Shown: positions 25,027 to 41,135, counted from the stretch's first letter. The stretch is DNA of 64,000 nucleotides from Monomorium pharaonis (GCF_013373865.1 NC_050468.1:26306774-26370773), one strand, 5' to 3'. Made by a program: numbers and translations. The notes: a model not told the origin generated them from the sequence alone.

Positions 25027-26187
25027 CAACCAAACGCCGAGCAGCCGAACGTCATAGATGTTTCCAGGGGACACCATTCAATCAAACGTTAAAAATTCCC
25101 TGGTTATGAGATTTTCATTCGCGATTGTTATTAATTGTTTAATGGTTTTTTAAATTGTTAATTACGTTAGTCAGATCAATACAAGGAAGGCTGTCGTCAA
25201 ATTTCTACGAAAACATTTTTTGAAGTCTAGAACGATTTAATTAACCGTATATGAGAAATTTTTATGAAAATGCATTTTTGCAAAACATAGTTGATTACAA
25301 AAATAATGCAGCGACTTTTTTTGTAAAGTATATCACCGCTTTTTGCAGCACCCAGAGCTGACGACGAAAACGTAAAAAAATATTTGTAACAATTAGGAAA
25401 ATGCACGTTCTCTTGTGAATGATCGATCAGTCGATTATGGGTTACGGAAAGATATTTCCAGCCAAATATGGAGAAAATTGTACCATGCGTTTAGGCGTGA
25501 GGTGCAAATAACGATCAATATTAATTTTTTAATTATTTATAACAATTAGGAAAATGCACGGCCTTTCGCGAATGATCGATCAGTCGATTGTACGTTACGG
25601 AAAGATATTTCCAGCCAAATATGAAGAAAATCGTACCATGCGTTTAGGCGTGAGGTGCAAAAAACGATCAATATTAATTTTTTAATTATTTATAACAATT
25701 AGGAAAATGCAAAACCCCTTGCAAATGATCGATTGTACGTTACAAAAAGATGTTTTTAACCAAATTTGGAGGAAATCGTACCATGCGTTTAGGCGTGAGG
25801 CGCAAAAGACGATCAAAATTAATTTTTTAATTATTTATAACAATTAGGAAAATGCACGTCCTCTCGCGAATGGTCGATCAGTCGATTGTGCGTTACGGTA
25901 AGATATTTCTAGCCAAATTTGAAGGAAATCGTATTTTGTGTTTAGGCGTGAGGCGCGGAAAACGATAAAAATTATTTTAAAAAATTTATCACAGTTGGTA
26001 AATTACAAGTTTTGTCGCAAATGATCGATTATGTATTATAATGACTAAACTCTGTGCGAATTTCTTAAAGTTTGTTAAAAATCTCATAACCAGGGAATTT
26101 TTAATGTTTGATTGAATGGCGCCCCCTGGAAACGTTTATATGACTTTTGGCCCTGACCGTCCGACATTTGGCTGCTGCCTTTGGTTG
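25027..26187. mobile_element. 1.16-kb TIR element enclosing a tandem array
   Basis: Both ends carry an inverted ~90-110 bp repeat: outer CAACCAAA and GCAGCC motifs, then TTTCCAGGGG, CCATTCAATCAAAC and ATTCCCTGGTTATGAGAT (left 25027-25116, right about 26077-26187). Between them is an array of a ~153-bp unit. There is no protein. The plan of inverted termini around internal tandem repeats is that of foldback-type elements or satellite-bearing MITEs. No target duplication was recognised. Confidence 0.8.
25381..25985. repeat. Tandem array, ~153-bp unit, four copies
   Basis: The anchor CAATTAGGAAAATGC occurs at about 25390, 25543, 25696 and 25841, giving spacings of 153, 153 and 145 bp. Each unit also holds GATCGATCAGTCGATT (shortened in copy 3), a GTTACGGAAAGATATTT block and GCGTTTAGGCGTGAGG. 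A decayed fifth copy starts near 25988. Copies 1 and 2 are the most alike. Confidence 0.85.
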
Positions 26188-29100
26188 CTAACTTCAGCTA
26201 CATTGTGTGTATAAAGTCAAATCAAGTATTTTTTTTTCTCATAGACATTAGAAAATCTGGTGATTTTAATCATCGGAGAAAGGACTTTGATGATTTATAT
26301 CTCTTATTTGTATTTTTGTATCAGATTGACAGATCTCGTTGGCCATAATAGAATTGTTAAAAACATGATTCTCAATTATTTCAAGTAATTTGTCTGTTTC
26401 GTCCATTTAACTGTTTAATCGAAGCTGCTGATTCAGTTTAAATATGCTGAACCTTACTATTAATTGCAGTATAAATAGACCAAATAAGTAATTCAAGAAA
26501 TAAAAGTGAATTTCCCACTTTAATAAATAAGATTGCAAGATCACTACAATAATGAAGTAAAATATCTTCCTCCGGCTTATTTATAGCCGTTGAAAGTTAT
26601 TTTATACTTTGGCTTTTTTAAATATATCTCTAGCATTTAAATAGATTATTTGAGCTTTCACATAGAAAGAGAATTTTTACGATAATAGCGAAAGATGTGT
26701 GTTTCTAATCATTGCATCTATTGAAAGTTATCTAGTGGCATAGATTTCTCATTAAAATAAACGATATTAATTAAATCATTAATTAAATCATTTTTAAATG
26801 TACGTAAAATTTGTAAAATTAAAACATACATTTTAATACAAAATAAGAATATGCACAAAACATTCACTGAAATGTCAATACGCTGTGAAAAGATCTCGAA
26901 AATACGAGAATTGTTTCGCAATTTATTCCAATTTTATTTTGCATTTTCTTTACGACAGTGTCTTTAATCAGTCACGTAACTGACTTTTAAGCTTCCGCAA
27001 AGAAACTCGATATAGGCCTTTTATATCGTGAACATCTTCGACATTTATTATTTTCCGCTTCACTTCTTGTGATAGCATTAATAATAACGTACACCAACGA
27101 GAGCAAAATTCAAGAGTGTAGCCGCGCGACATAATTTACTGACGCAAATAACAGATAACAAATTGACGTCCTTCTTTCGCCTTATCTTTTACACTCCTTC
27201 TTCCTTTTTTCAGTCCGACTTGGGAGCATGTGCGATGTCTGCCCTGGCTTTTCGATATTAAACCGTTGCTATTGACCAGACATTCGGTGTGCCATTAGTC
27301 TTCAGTGGAGTAGACTTTCCATTGAACGCCGTCAACGACGTCGCGCACTTGCAGCCCTTTTCTCTTCAGCTCTCTTCGGGATATTTTCTCCATTCGGGTA
27401 TTTCATCGCTTTCGCCATTTGACTCGCAATGCGACGCTCGCGTTACGCGTCGCATTCCCTCTTCTTTCTCGCTGCCGTCGTCGTCGCGACCGAGTTTACG
27501 GGGAATATAAAAATGCTGAAAAAGTCCACGGACCCACGATCGTGCCATCGAGTGAAGAGGGGGGAGGGTGAGACGACGGAGTGGAATTAATTCGGATCAC
27601 GGAGACGGCAGTACTCGCGGAATGTGTCCAGGTGCACATATGCGCGGTACACGGGGATCTCGAGCTCCTTCGTATGACAGGAACGTCGGCGCGGAGCGTG
27701 GCTTGGACAAATTCCCGTTTTTGCGTAAATATTTATAAAGCCACCCCTCCCCCCCGCGCGCGCGCTCCAAACCCGTGTTTTTTTCTGCAGTTAATATTGC
27801 ACGTGGTCGTGTCGAGCGTGTGTAAATATTTTACATGTATGCTGCGCGTGCACAACGGTATCGACTTTGTTACATCAAGGGCCCTCGCCCTTTTCGCACC
27901 GGACGGCGTCTTTGTTTCACACAATTTAATTGTGAACCGCTTCAGGTCTATCGGTACGGTGAGTTATTTGGCGTTCCTTTAAACTTGCTGTAAATTTATG
28001 TGGAGATTACATCCCTGTTCGCCGCACACGAAGAAAAGAGGACGTAAAACAGGCATGTAATGTATGTATAATATATTTTTTATCTTGATTAATCTGAAAA
28101 TACGAAGAATCAAGTGCCAGTTTACGATATAAACTTTTTTTTACAATATTTCTCCGGTTTCTTCCGTCTTCATTTCTCTCACTCGGAAGTAAGAGTTGTC
28201 TGAAGGTAATCAAAAAGATAAGAGATTCCTGATATTTTTTGTTCTACGCCAGAGAAAGTACATATATACTTGATAAATAAATATACTTTATTGAGTATGT
28301 ACCGCTCCTCCGTTGGCACGCGCTTTTGAAGATAACGCTTCTGAATTCCTCGCGCTTATCGCCTCGGAGATCCGAGTGAGATTGATGCGCCGGGACGGGT
28401 TAACGCCTCATTGCCGAAGGCGACCGTGTGGCGGATTACCTCGCCTCGGCAGAAATTAATAAATCCGCCGTTCGTTTTTTGGCTTGTTAATCCATTTTCT
28501 TCCGCGCGCACGCGGACGTGTCGTTAGTTGCACGGCTACGTCGTCGTACGAATGGAGTTCGCGCGTCGTTTGCTCCGCGCCGGGGACTGATTAACGCGTA
28601 TATCGCTGACGCCGAGATTAACTTGTAACGGCGGTTTGCCCGTTTCGTCCCGTCTCATCCGGGATGAGCGCGCGGAATCGCGCGGCGCGATCCCAACGGA
28701 AACGTCGATATTCGACGGGTCTCTCATTTGTCATTCGACGAGGTGGGCGCGCGCGCGCGCGCGCGCCGTGCATTTTGCTCGATTAACCAAGTAATTTGGC
28801 GCGTTTAACGGTTTCGCTTTTCCATCAATCACCGCGTGATGGATCGGCGCTCGGCCGAGACTGCCCGTATTTGCGAGTGATAACACGTCTCGCGCGATTA
28901 CGCTCACTTTGGCGGCGGCGGCGGCGGCGGCAGCGGTGGTGGTGGTGGCTTCGCACGGATAACAAGGCCCTCGTCGTGGAAATTTTTGTCGGATAAAACG
29001 TTCCTTCGTCGAGAATTTCTGTCGCCACTATACCGGAACGCTCCGAGATTAATCCTCCCTTCCCCCTGAAATATTCGTCGTCGATGATATATAATCGTCC

Positions 29101-31768
29101 AATACCGTTGACTTTTATATGACAGAAGACAACCTGCACTTGAACGTGTGCATTTGCACGATTGAAATGGAAATAATAGACACAGAAAAATTTTATTAAG
29201 TAATAGCATTTAATAATGTAAAATTTTAATGATGTAGTTTATGTACAGATTAAAGTAATTACTATTTTAATAACTATTAAAAATTGTAATTTTTTTAGAG
29301 AATCTGACAAATATTCACAATTCATGTATATACATGTATATGACAAAGTGGTATTTTTTTCCGAGTACAAGATTATTCAGTTTAACAATTAATGAAGCTT
29401 ACTCAGCTAATATACAAATTTATGAACCAGTGCTGGTGTGCAAATTATATCAATGATGGCTATGATTGTAGTATATTGTCTGTTAAAAATTATTCTTTAA
29501 TCGGGTCTTCTATTGGGATTGAGGGACATGATAAGGCAATATAACATTTGAGTTTTGCATAGTTTTGCTTCGTCCGTGTGCGTGCCCAGTCTCGCTGCAT
29601 ATTGAAAGCATAAGGTGCAGCCCGGACACGATGGGCTCTCGCGAGGAAGTTACGCCCAACCTCCTCTTCGCATTCTATCAGTGTCACGTGTCACCGCGTG
29701 ATTTATGGATCAGTCAACGCGTCGGCGTTATCATAAATCAAAGAAAACCTTTCTTTACGTGCGACCGGACCGGACAACACCGTTATTCGGCTATTGAAAA
29801 TCCACTTTGTGGCATTGTAGTTCGGGGCAACGAATCTGGGAGATAAAACATCCTGAGTGTATCTTAGATATGTGTATGCATGTATTAGGTGTGTGTGTTA
29901 ATCTTACGATAATTAATCCGCTTTGCCGTGTGTTGTTAGCTTTAGGCTTAGAATGGAAACGCTGGAATACAGCTCCAGTAGTAGGAACCAGCATAAATTA
30001 TCGATATTGAGAAAACTTCTGGGTAAGCTTTGAGTAACATCAACACGGAACACCGAAGTTATCTATTGACATTACGATGGACTGAAATTGTATGTAAACG
30101 TTACTTCGTCAGTCGTGCATAATTATTGACTAAGTTTGCGTTTTTTTTTTGGCATATTTTATTTATACCTGTATTTAAAAGTATTTATATATTTATTATT
30201 ATTTGTTTAAATAATTATCACGTTTATAAATATTTACATCACTACTAGTTCGTTAAAAACATATTTTTAACGTAAAATTCAAATTTTATCTATTTCCATT
30301 AAAAACGAGATATGCCATTCAATAACGGATTATTCCCGCGTTCTTTTTCATCAAGGGGATTAGAACTGGCCATGAGTTATTTTCGCTCGAACTTTTGAGG
30401 GATTATAATATTGCGGCGATAAAACAGGTGCGTTCTTATGGCGCAGCTGCTCCACACGAAAACGCCGCAGTTGCCACAGTTTCTGGGAAATCATTTATTT
30501 ATCTTTAAAAGGATTATATTGTCTAGAAATATTATATGTATATGATATATGTATATAATATATATATGTATATATAATATATATATATATAATATTTAAA
30601 AAAGATACATATGTATATAAAAAATAATATTTGTTAGGTGCACGATTTCGTGCACAATATACAACGGAACATCAATTTAGAGAACAGTACGAAATAGAGT
30701 GAAAAATTTATTGTAGATATTCCGAAAATTGATAACGTAAAAGCTTTCAGTGTTAACAATAGTCGGGGCTGAACGTTGAAACAGACACAACTCTTTTGAA
30801 GCACGTGCAGATGTTCCACGCCATAAATTAAGAACGGGAAGAAAATCTTTGCGCCACAAGTAAATGCGGAGATCATTTTAGCTTTATCCGGGATATCAAA
30901 ATCTGAACTCGCTGAAAATTGCATCGGTTTCAATACCTGATATATCGAGCAGCATCCAGCGCGAAACCATGACAACCTCTCTCGCGTTGTGCCATACGCG
31001 GGGCATACACGGGCGTCGATATGTCGGGGGTGCAAGGGTTTAATGGATACTAATCGATGTCGTGTTAGGACCCCCCTACTGGGATGCCATTACGACGGAC
31101 AGCGTATTATATTTTTACAGCTATAAGCGCGAACTGTGAGAGGGAAGCTTTTCACGCGCGCGCACGTACATGCGGAACGTTAATTCCTCGCTTCCCTTTC
31201 CCTTCCTGCGCATCAACGATGTTGCAATGAACAGTAGATGTAGATATATATATCTGCATCTATTAGATGTTCGTTGCACATGGCTGATGATATATATATA
31301 TGTTACAAAAAGATTTACATAATTTGCATGAGACTGAAATTTATCGACCGGCTGCCACTGGTGTTAAAACGTGCATTCTGTCAGTCGTGCGCTCGTCAGC
31401 CGAGGTACACATTGCCAACGCGGTGCGTGGCGTATGATCGACATTTTTGAGATTGCTATCGTTACAACGTTCCTTCTCTTTCCCTCTCTCTTTCTCTCTT
31501 TCAAGCAGGCCGCATCCCCTCTTCCGTCCCGTCAAATTTCGCCGCTGTTTGACGTATCCTATAAGACGCTCATGACGGGCTTTACCTTTTACCCGCTTGA
31601 CGTACGTCGTTATTTAAACGTCTCGGCGAAGACGAGAAGTGACAGGACTTGGGATAAAAAGTGGAGGAAACGGAGAAAAGACATTAGCATTCTCTCTCCC
31701 CCCCCCCACCCCTCTCTCTTTCCTTATCTTTCTCTCGATATGATTTATACTGCGCCAAAATGGTAACA
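26188..31768. other. Intergenic DNA with a gene-less CpG-rich block
   Basis: AT-rich 26190-27000; CpG-rich 27260-28030 and, most strongly, 28310-29060, with (GC)n at 28747-28766 and (GGC)n/(GGT)n at 28911-28948. A TA-rich simple repeat lies at about 30536-30597. The frame 30634-31035 minus (133 codons) has no recognisable domain. CpG blocks like these may be promoter or regulatory DNA of a neighbouring gene, but nothing here shows it. Confidence 0.45.
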
Positions 31769-32982
31769 TTAAGGGGATGCTGGAGTGACGGTCACATTTG
31801 ATCGGGATCGATAAAGCAAACATAACGTTTGATAAATATTTTTTTAATATTATTGAATAATATACTGTCCTAATATAGTCTAGCCGAATTAGCTTGAAAA
31901 AAGGCCGTTTTGGGAAAAAATTGATAAGGGTTTAACTCTGCGTAAAGCACAATTAACGTGTGTAGATTAAGATAGGTACGTTTGTCACTCGCAAAAAACT
32001 GGGGGTCATTGCAAAATTACGAGTTGAAATGAGGAAAAAGTAGTTTTTTGCTTGCGCCTCGTAAACTAAAAACAGAATCAAAAAAAAGTTTAAATAACAA
32101 TTGTAGGTATTAAGTAGATCTATAATAATAAATTTCGTTAAGATCGGTCCATTAGTTTGATTGTAAAATCGAAAAAACCATGAAAAATGGCAATTTTTTA
32201 AATTGTTTGTAACTTTGTTAAAAATTAACTCAAGCATTTGAAAATTGTAAAAAGGAATAGCTTTTATTATGATAAAAAAGTACCAAAAATTTTATCAAAA
32301 AATATTAATAACTTTTTGAGTTATATAAATTGTTTATCCGAAAAGCACTCCACTAAAATTTAATTTCTACGTTTTTGAGACCATGCACAAACTCAAACCA
32401 AAGTTTTTTCTTTTCTTAAAAAGTTGCAGTATCATATATTGGTATTACAAAATGTGTGCAATGCAAATAAGTGCCTCAAATAAACGTGTAAAATACAAGC
32501 TTAATTAATAATAAAATAACTTTTAAAGTATTAACGTTATCAAAATGAAGTAAAATGCATTTGAAAGATGCGTTTTTCTTTAAATTAAAAAAAAGGAATA
32601 TTGTTCTAGGTTGCTTAGAAGCCAAGATTTTTTTCTTTGAAAAATAACTGTTGCTACAGTTATGAATATTAAGAGATAAAATTTTGACAGCGTCTTATTA
32701 AAAAGTTGAAGTAGTCTTTCCCAAAAGTTTGAAGCGATTCATGAAGATTGATCACTGTAAACGTGTTAACAAAAGCAGTATTAATTCGAGAGCGGCGGCT
32801 GACGGCGCCGCGCGCGCGCATACAAAACTGATTTGGCGCGTTCAAATTACTTCAATTGTCATTATCTCGAGAACTAAGCATCCTAGAAAGATGATTTTTT
32901 TCCCTTTTTAAATTATTTATTTGCCACGTAAAGTATGTATAAATAATTTATATATCTATGCGGCGTGTGCCTATGCTGTATG
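31769..32982. other. AT-rich DNA, possibly transposon-derived
   Basis: Starts at TTAA followed by GGGGATGCTGG (31769 on), a form similar to the TTAA-GGGAGG end at 37344. Sequence from 31830 to 32740 has low-complexity AA/TT-rich content like the non-coding half of that element, but no matching right end and no coding remnant were found. The call as transposon-derived is a guess. Confidence 0.25.
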
Positions 32983-33235
32983 TTAATATAATTTAATTTT
33001 TTTATTACTTTCATATCAAGGAATGTACGTTTTATATTTTTTGCATAATTTAGTGCAATTACCGAACATTTAAAAACTTAATGTTTTAGTTATATTGCTA
33101 TTAATTGCACTAAAGTTCTTTTTTTAATTTAAATGCTTGTTAATTGTACAAAATAATTATGCAAAAAAATATAAAACGTACACATTCCTTGCAATAAAAG
33201 TAATAAAAAAATTATATTATATTATCACTCAAGGG
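32983..33235. mobile_element. ~250-bp foldback element 3' of the protease gene
   Basis: Inverted arms of about 90-100 bp. The left arm contains TTTTTTTATTACTTTCAT, GGAATGTACGTTTTATAT and TTTGCATAATT; all recur inverted between about 33130 and 33235 with small indels. No protein. It ends about 220 bp beyond the stop codon of the minus-strand serine protease homolog. Confidence 0.75.
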
Positions 33236-33373
33236 ACAATACAATCGCGATTAGCAGCCAACTTTAGGGTTTTACGGTAATTTTACTTAAGGGGATTACA
33301 AAAATTGTTGTAAGGTAAAAGTAATAAAAACATTTAAGTGTAATTTGTATGAATCGTGTGCACGCAAATATTT

Positions 33374-33379
33374 TTTATT
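33374..33379 (-). terminator. Polyadenylation signal AATAAA of the protease homolog
   Basis: AATAAA on the minus strand, about 75 bases beyond the TAA stop at 33454-33456. It is the first such hexamer downstream of the stop and at a usual distance for a short 3' UTR. Cleavage would fall near 33350. Confidence 0.55.
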
Positions 33380-33453
33380 TGTGAGATTGATATAGTATAT
33401 ATTATATAGAGTAATAATACAATGTTAATAAGACATTAAACCTTTATCAATTA

Positions 33454-37133
<3,680 letters not shown>

Positions 37134-37230
37134 CTTGATTGTAGATTTATTGGTTTGTTGAAACTGAATCGAATAGATACATTTGTAAGTTTACAGATCT
37201 TATTGCATAGATATCAAGATATAAATTACG
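37134..37230 (-). promoter_or_regulatory. Candidate core promoter of the protease homolog
   Basis: Reading toward the gene: a TTTATATCT element at about 37218-37226, then an arthropod initiator-like TCAGT at 37163-37167, 30 bases before the ATG. The spacing between them (about 50 bp) is longer than usual, so at most one is used. This is a weak call based on motif only. Confidence 0.25.
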
Positions 37231-37347
37231 TATTCATAACATTTTTCCGAATCTTTTCCACGCGATATCATATGATATTATTATTTATAATTATTATTTA
37301 CATGCATTTATGCACTCTAGATTGATAAGTGTAATAGTTTTAATTAA

Positions 37348-38546
37348 GGGAGGCGTCTACATCAGGAAGCCAAAATTAAGCATTTTTTAAATGATTTTTT
37401 TCTAATGAAACTAAGCAATAGATCTTTTTGCAATTTTTACCACTTAGTGTGCATGTCTTTAAGTACTCAAAACAATTTTTATTACAAAATTTTATTTATT
37501 TAATTATAAGTTGTAAGCAAAAATGCACAACTGCCTTGAAAAATTCCTTTTGCACCGCGTGTATGATAACATCCAGTAGAATCGGCTGAAAGGAAAAAAC
37601 CAAGGTTTTTTGTAAAGTTTATGAGTATATCTTCTAAGTGAACCTAAGAAAGTTATACATTTATTATTAAAAAGTTTATAAAATAACGCTTTAAAAATAA
37701 AATCGGTTTTTTGTAAAAAATTTTTGTCTTTTTTTAAAATTAACTTTTTTTTTACATGACTTTTAATTTATATTTTAGGTTCACACAGAAGAATAACCTT
37801 TAATTAAGAAAAAAGAAGTGAATCCGACAATTAGTTTTTTTTAATTATGCATGCAGTTTCGAAAAAAGTGGTTTCGAGAAAAACGCGTTTAAAGTTTCCG
37901 ATCAAAGAAAAAGGTTGATAAAAGCTTTCTAATGATTGTTTATTTGTACTTTTCGATTAATCTGCTATCCCTGCTCCATATAAAATGTCCTCAGTGTCCT
38001 CATACAATTCATTCTTCTCCAACAGCTATTGTTTATCGTAAGTACGCGTTTCCTGCGTAACAGATCTGCTACGACGATTTTGGCTAGTCGTGCGATTTTT
38101 TTTTATTCTATTCGCAACATCTCTGCATACTGGTCCAATAACTATTTCCATGCATGACATGATTCTTAGAACCGACAAGTAGCCTTTATTGAAAATTCCA
38201 GCAGCTATGTAGACAGCAATTTTAATGATTTTGCGCCGCAATGGAGGTGTTTTGGGGCAAGTCGCCAAATCATCGTATTAAAACTATCATTGGCATTTTG
38301 TGTATGCCAACACCTCTCAAGTAATTCTTTCCTTGACATGGAATGTATTTTTTCAAAGACCGTTAGGAATTCTTACCTGCCGTCCCGCTCAGAGCGCTCG
38401 GGATATGCGCACTGCTTGTGTTCATTTCGGCTTGATACAATTTGAATCTATACTTGGGACTTCAGAAGCATGTTCTACGGATGAAATACTATCGATTTAA
38501 GCAAAAAAATTTCGATTTTTTAGACCCTATAATGTAGATGCCCTCC
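37348..38546. mobile_element. 1.2-kb TTAA-flanked DNA transposon remnant
   Basis: TTAA at 37344-37347 and 38547-38550 flank inverted ends GGGAGGCGTCTACAT and, on the other strand, GGAGGGCATCTACAT. The right half carries a broken transposase C-terminus on the minus strand. TTAA target duplications occur in piggyBac and Kolobok superfamilies; the protein does not look like piggyBac, so Kolobok or a related Mutator-like lineage is inferred. The left 600 bp is non-coding AT-rich. Confidence 0.65.
37957..38372 (-). pseudogene. Transposase C-terminal fragment with frameshift and stop
   Basis: Two overlapping minus-strand frames join into one family pattern. The first runs through SRKELLERCWHTQNANDSF and NTMIWRLAPKHLHCGAK (about 38220-38350). 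The second continues as KIIKIAVYIAAGIFNKGYLS and VLRIMSCMEIVIG. An in-frame TAG sits at 38026-38028, after which LYGAGIAD and the natural TAA (37957-37959) follow. I recall this order, ending in YGAGIAD, from abundant transposase-like (Mutator-like transposase domain) proteins of ants, cnidarians and crustaceans. A frameshift near 38220-38228, the TAG and the missing N-terminus make it non-functional. It lies wholly inside the TTAA-flanked element. Confidence 0.6.
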
Positions 38547-38699
38547 TTAAACTCGCATTTTTTATCAGCATAACTTCTTTCGAAAGAATGGAAATTTACG
38601 TCCATTTATCTGACGACGTATATATTGTAGTCTTATTGTTAATTCATTTTTATCATCGATTTAATTTATACTTAACATTCTAGTCTATGACATCGTTAA

Positions 38700-39345
38700 T
38701 AAATTGCTTGTAACGGTTCACGTCTATGGCTTTTTTTAAAAACTTGCCAGTTCACGATTTACGCCTCTGACATTTTTTAAAAACTTGCCAATTTACGATT
38801 TACGCCTCTAATTTTTTTTTTTAAATTAGCCAGCTCACGATTTACGACTCTGACGTTTTTTAAAAATTAGTTAGTTTCCGATTTATGCTTCTGACATTTT
38901 TTAAAAACTTGCTAGCTCAAGATTTACGCCTGTGGCTTTTTTTAAAAACTAGCCAGCTCACAATTTACGTCTCTGACATTTTTTAAAAACTTGCCAATTA
39001 ACGATTTACGCCTCTAACTTTTTTTTTAAATTAGCCAGCTCACGATTTACGACTCTAACGTTTTTTAAAAATTAGTTTCCGATTTATGCTTCTGACACTT
39101 TTCAAAAACTTGCTAGCTCACGATTTACGCCTATGACATTTTTTATAAACTTGCCAGTTCACGATTTACGCCTCTGACATTTTTTATAACTTCACTAGCT
39201 CACAATGTATGCCTCTGATAGCAAATTAAAAATTAGCTAGCTTGTGACATTCGCTTCTAGCACTTTTCTTGCAAATAGCCTCCTCACGATAAACGCTTCT
39301 GTCTTTTTTTAAAAACTAACCAGTTCACGATTTACGCTTCTGGCA
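38700..39345. repeat. Minisatellite, ~41-bp unit, about 15 copies
   Basis: Repeats of a unit like AACTTGCCAGTTCACGATTT followed by ACGCCTCTGACATTTTTTAA. ACGCCTCT anchors at 38761 and 38802 give a 41-bp period, and ACGACTCT near 38844 continues it. Copies differ by a few substitutions (GCCAGCTCACG, GCTAGCTCACG, TTAGTTTCCG). Two internal higher-order blocks of about 190 bp (from about 38800 and 38990) look alike. No coding. Confidence 0.9.
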
Positions 39346-39782
39346 TTACTACCACTATTACTGTTACTTCAAAAAAGAAACTATAGAATAATAAATTTTA
39401 CACGTATTCACGGTGCAATAATCTTATATGCTCATCCCTTTTTACAAATACATTAGGAATATAATGTGCAACTACAAAATTTACAATTAAAACAAAGTTA
39501 CAGTTGCAAACTTACAGGTCCCAACTCAACTCGCGTGAGTCGTGAGCCGAATGCACTTGGCTTTTATATCTCTCCGTCCACCGGCCTAACTCCTGTCTCG
39601 ATAGAGTGAGACGGAGAATAAACAGAAAGCATAGTCATTTTGTCTATCCTTTTTTTGTTTATTCTCTGTCTCTATTGAAACGGCACGTGCCGGAGAGGAA
39701 AAACTGCTCGGCGGCCGAGTCGTCGAGCCCTACATTGTACATGACGCGATGTCAGAGTGTGCTGCGATTCCGAGCCCGGGCG

Positions 39783-39813
<31 letters not shown>

Positions 39814-40029
39814 AACCTTTATTAATTGATTTTAATTTAATATTGATGTCAGATATAGACCTGAGATTGACAATCGATCTAGGCTTAATGATAATTTTTA
39901 TGTGCCCAAGATCCATCTTAATTCTAAGCATACAAAACATAAGAAATGACTCTTAAAATATAAGATATTAAGACATTGATTTTTAATTAACAACATTTTA
40001 TTTATTATAAACTATTTATACTACAAAAG
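39346..40029. other. Intergenic DNA with (CG)n(CA)n microsatellite
   Basis: (CG)n followed by (CA)n at about 39779-39814 lies within a short CpG-rich patch. Opposite-strand frames (39606-39956 plus, 39752-39940 minus) run through the microsatellite and are not credible. Confidence 0.5.
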
Positions 40030-40490
40030 TACTATTTACCTATATTTTATTTATTATAAATTTATACTGCAAAAATAATATTTCCTGCAAACAGTTTGGT
40101 AAAAGTTTGTATTTTTGAATAATTACAAAAATAAAGAGAAGTCTACTTAAATCTTATAAAGTTTATTAGAGATTGATATTAAAGTTATTAATCTCAAAAA
40201 TAAAGATAACTAACAATAAATCCCACGTGGATTTTATATCAAATAAAAAGCTATTTATAAACTACAAAAATAATATTTTTTTAAACAGTTAAGTAAAATT
40301 TTGTAGTTTTGAATAATTATTAAAATAAAGAAAAAAGTCGATTTAAATCTTATAAAGTTTACTTATTACTCTCAAAAATAAAGATACCTAAAGATGAATT
40401 CCACGTGAATTTTATATTAAATAAAAAAACTATAAATAATAAATAAACTTTAAAAATAATATTTCTTTCAACAGTTAAGTAAACCAATAT
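40030..40490. repeat. Degenerate direct duplication, ~180-190-bp unit, about 2.5 copies
   Basis: Blocks such as CTTAAATCTTATAAAGTTTA-type (40150, 40340), CTCAAAAATAAAGATA (40195, 40372), CCACGTGRATTTTATAT (40223, 40402) and AATAATATTTCYTNCAAACAG-type (40075, 40270, 40455) recur in the same order with spacing of about 180-195 bp. AT-rich, non-coding. Confidence 0.6.
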
Positions 40491-41135
40491 GGTTTTAGTT
40501 AAAATAAATAAGGTCGGCTTATCAATATTAGTTCCAATAGTAGCCAAAAGTCGTTCTGCCAATGTTGGGATCCAGTTCTAAGCCGCACAGTGGCATCAGC
40601 TAGGCGTTTCAAAGTTGGCTCATCAATACTGATTAGAATATCGGGTCTAAATAACGTTACAAAGTTTGTGATACAATATATTCAGCTAAATATCAGCCAA
40701 AACTGGGTGCTTCAATTTCGGCTGAGCGATGTCAGACCAAATCATGGCCACGTTGGCTATCTCGGTGTTAACGCGTTAACAAGTGAAATGGCCCCGGCGG
40801 GTAACACAAAAAAAAAGAAACTCAGTCTATACAAAAAAAACAATATATTTAAATGTTAGGTATGACAACTAGATATTTAATATTGCGGTAACAAAGGATG
40901 AGATTTGCGAAGGTTCCCGTCGGAAGGTCTTCTAACGCTTAGTCAAAAAACGGCTCGAACGTTGACCGTCTACAAAAACGAGACGACTCGCTTTGGGTCC
41001 GACTCGTGGAGCGACTGTCGCACTTATGCTAAATTTCACAACTATAGTTCGGAAAATTAACTCTTACATTCAAAATAACGTGATTCGCTCAACATATGTA
41101 ACGCTCGCGAATTGCCTCGATTTGCGGTAATCCGG
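40491..41135. other. Unassigned sequence with TTGGC-rich quasi-repeats
   Basis: 40530-40770 is rich in scattered TTGGC/GCCAA motifs, like a decayed simple array, with a 90-codon plus-strand frame (40590-40859) that has no recognisable domain. 40870-41135 is unique, moderately CpG-containing sequence. Confidence 0.3.

Noticed and set aside
30634..31035. 133-codon minus-strand frame
   Set aside because: Somewhat long for mixed composition, but no domain, no splice support and an alternative overlapping frame at 30677-30859; not accepted as a gene.
38700..39345. Minisatellite as a CRISPR array
   Set aside because: Units are directly adjacent with no unique spacers, and the sequence context is eukaryotic.
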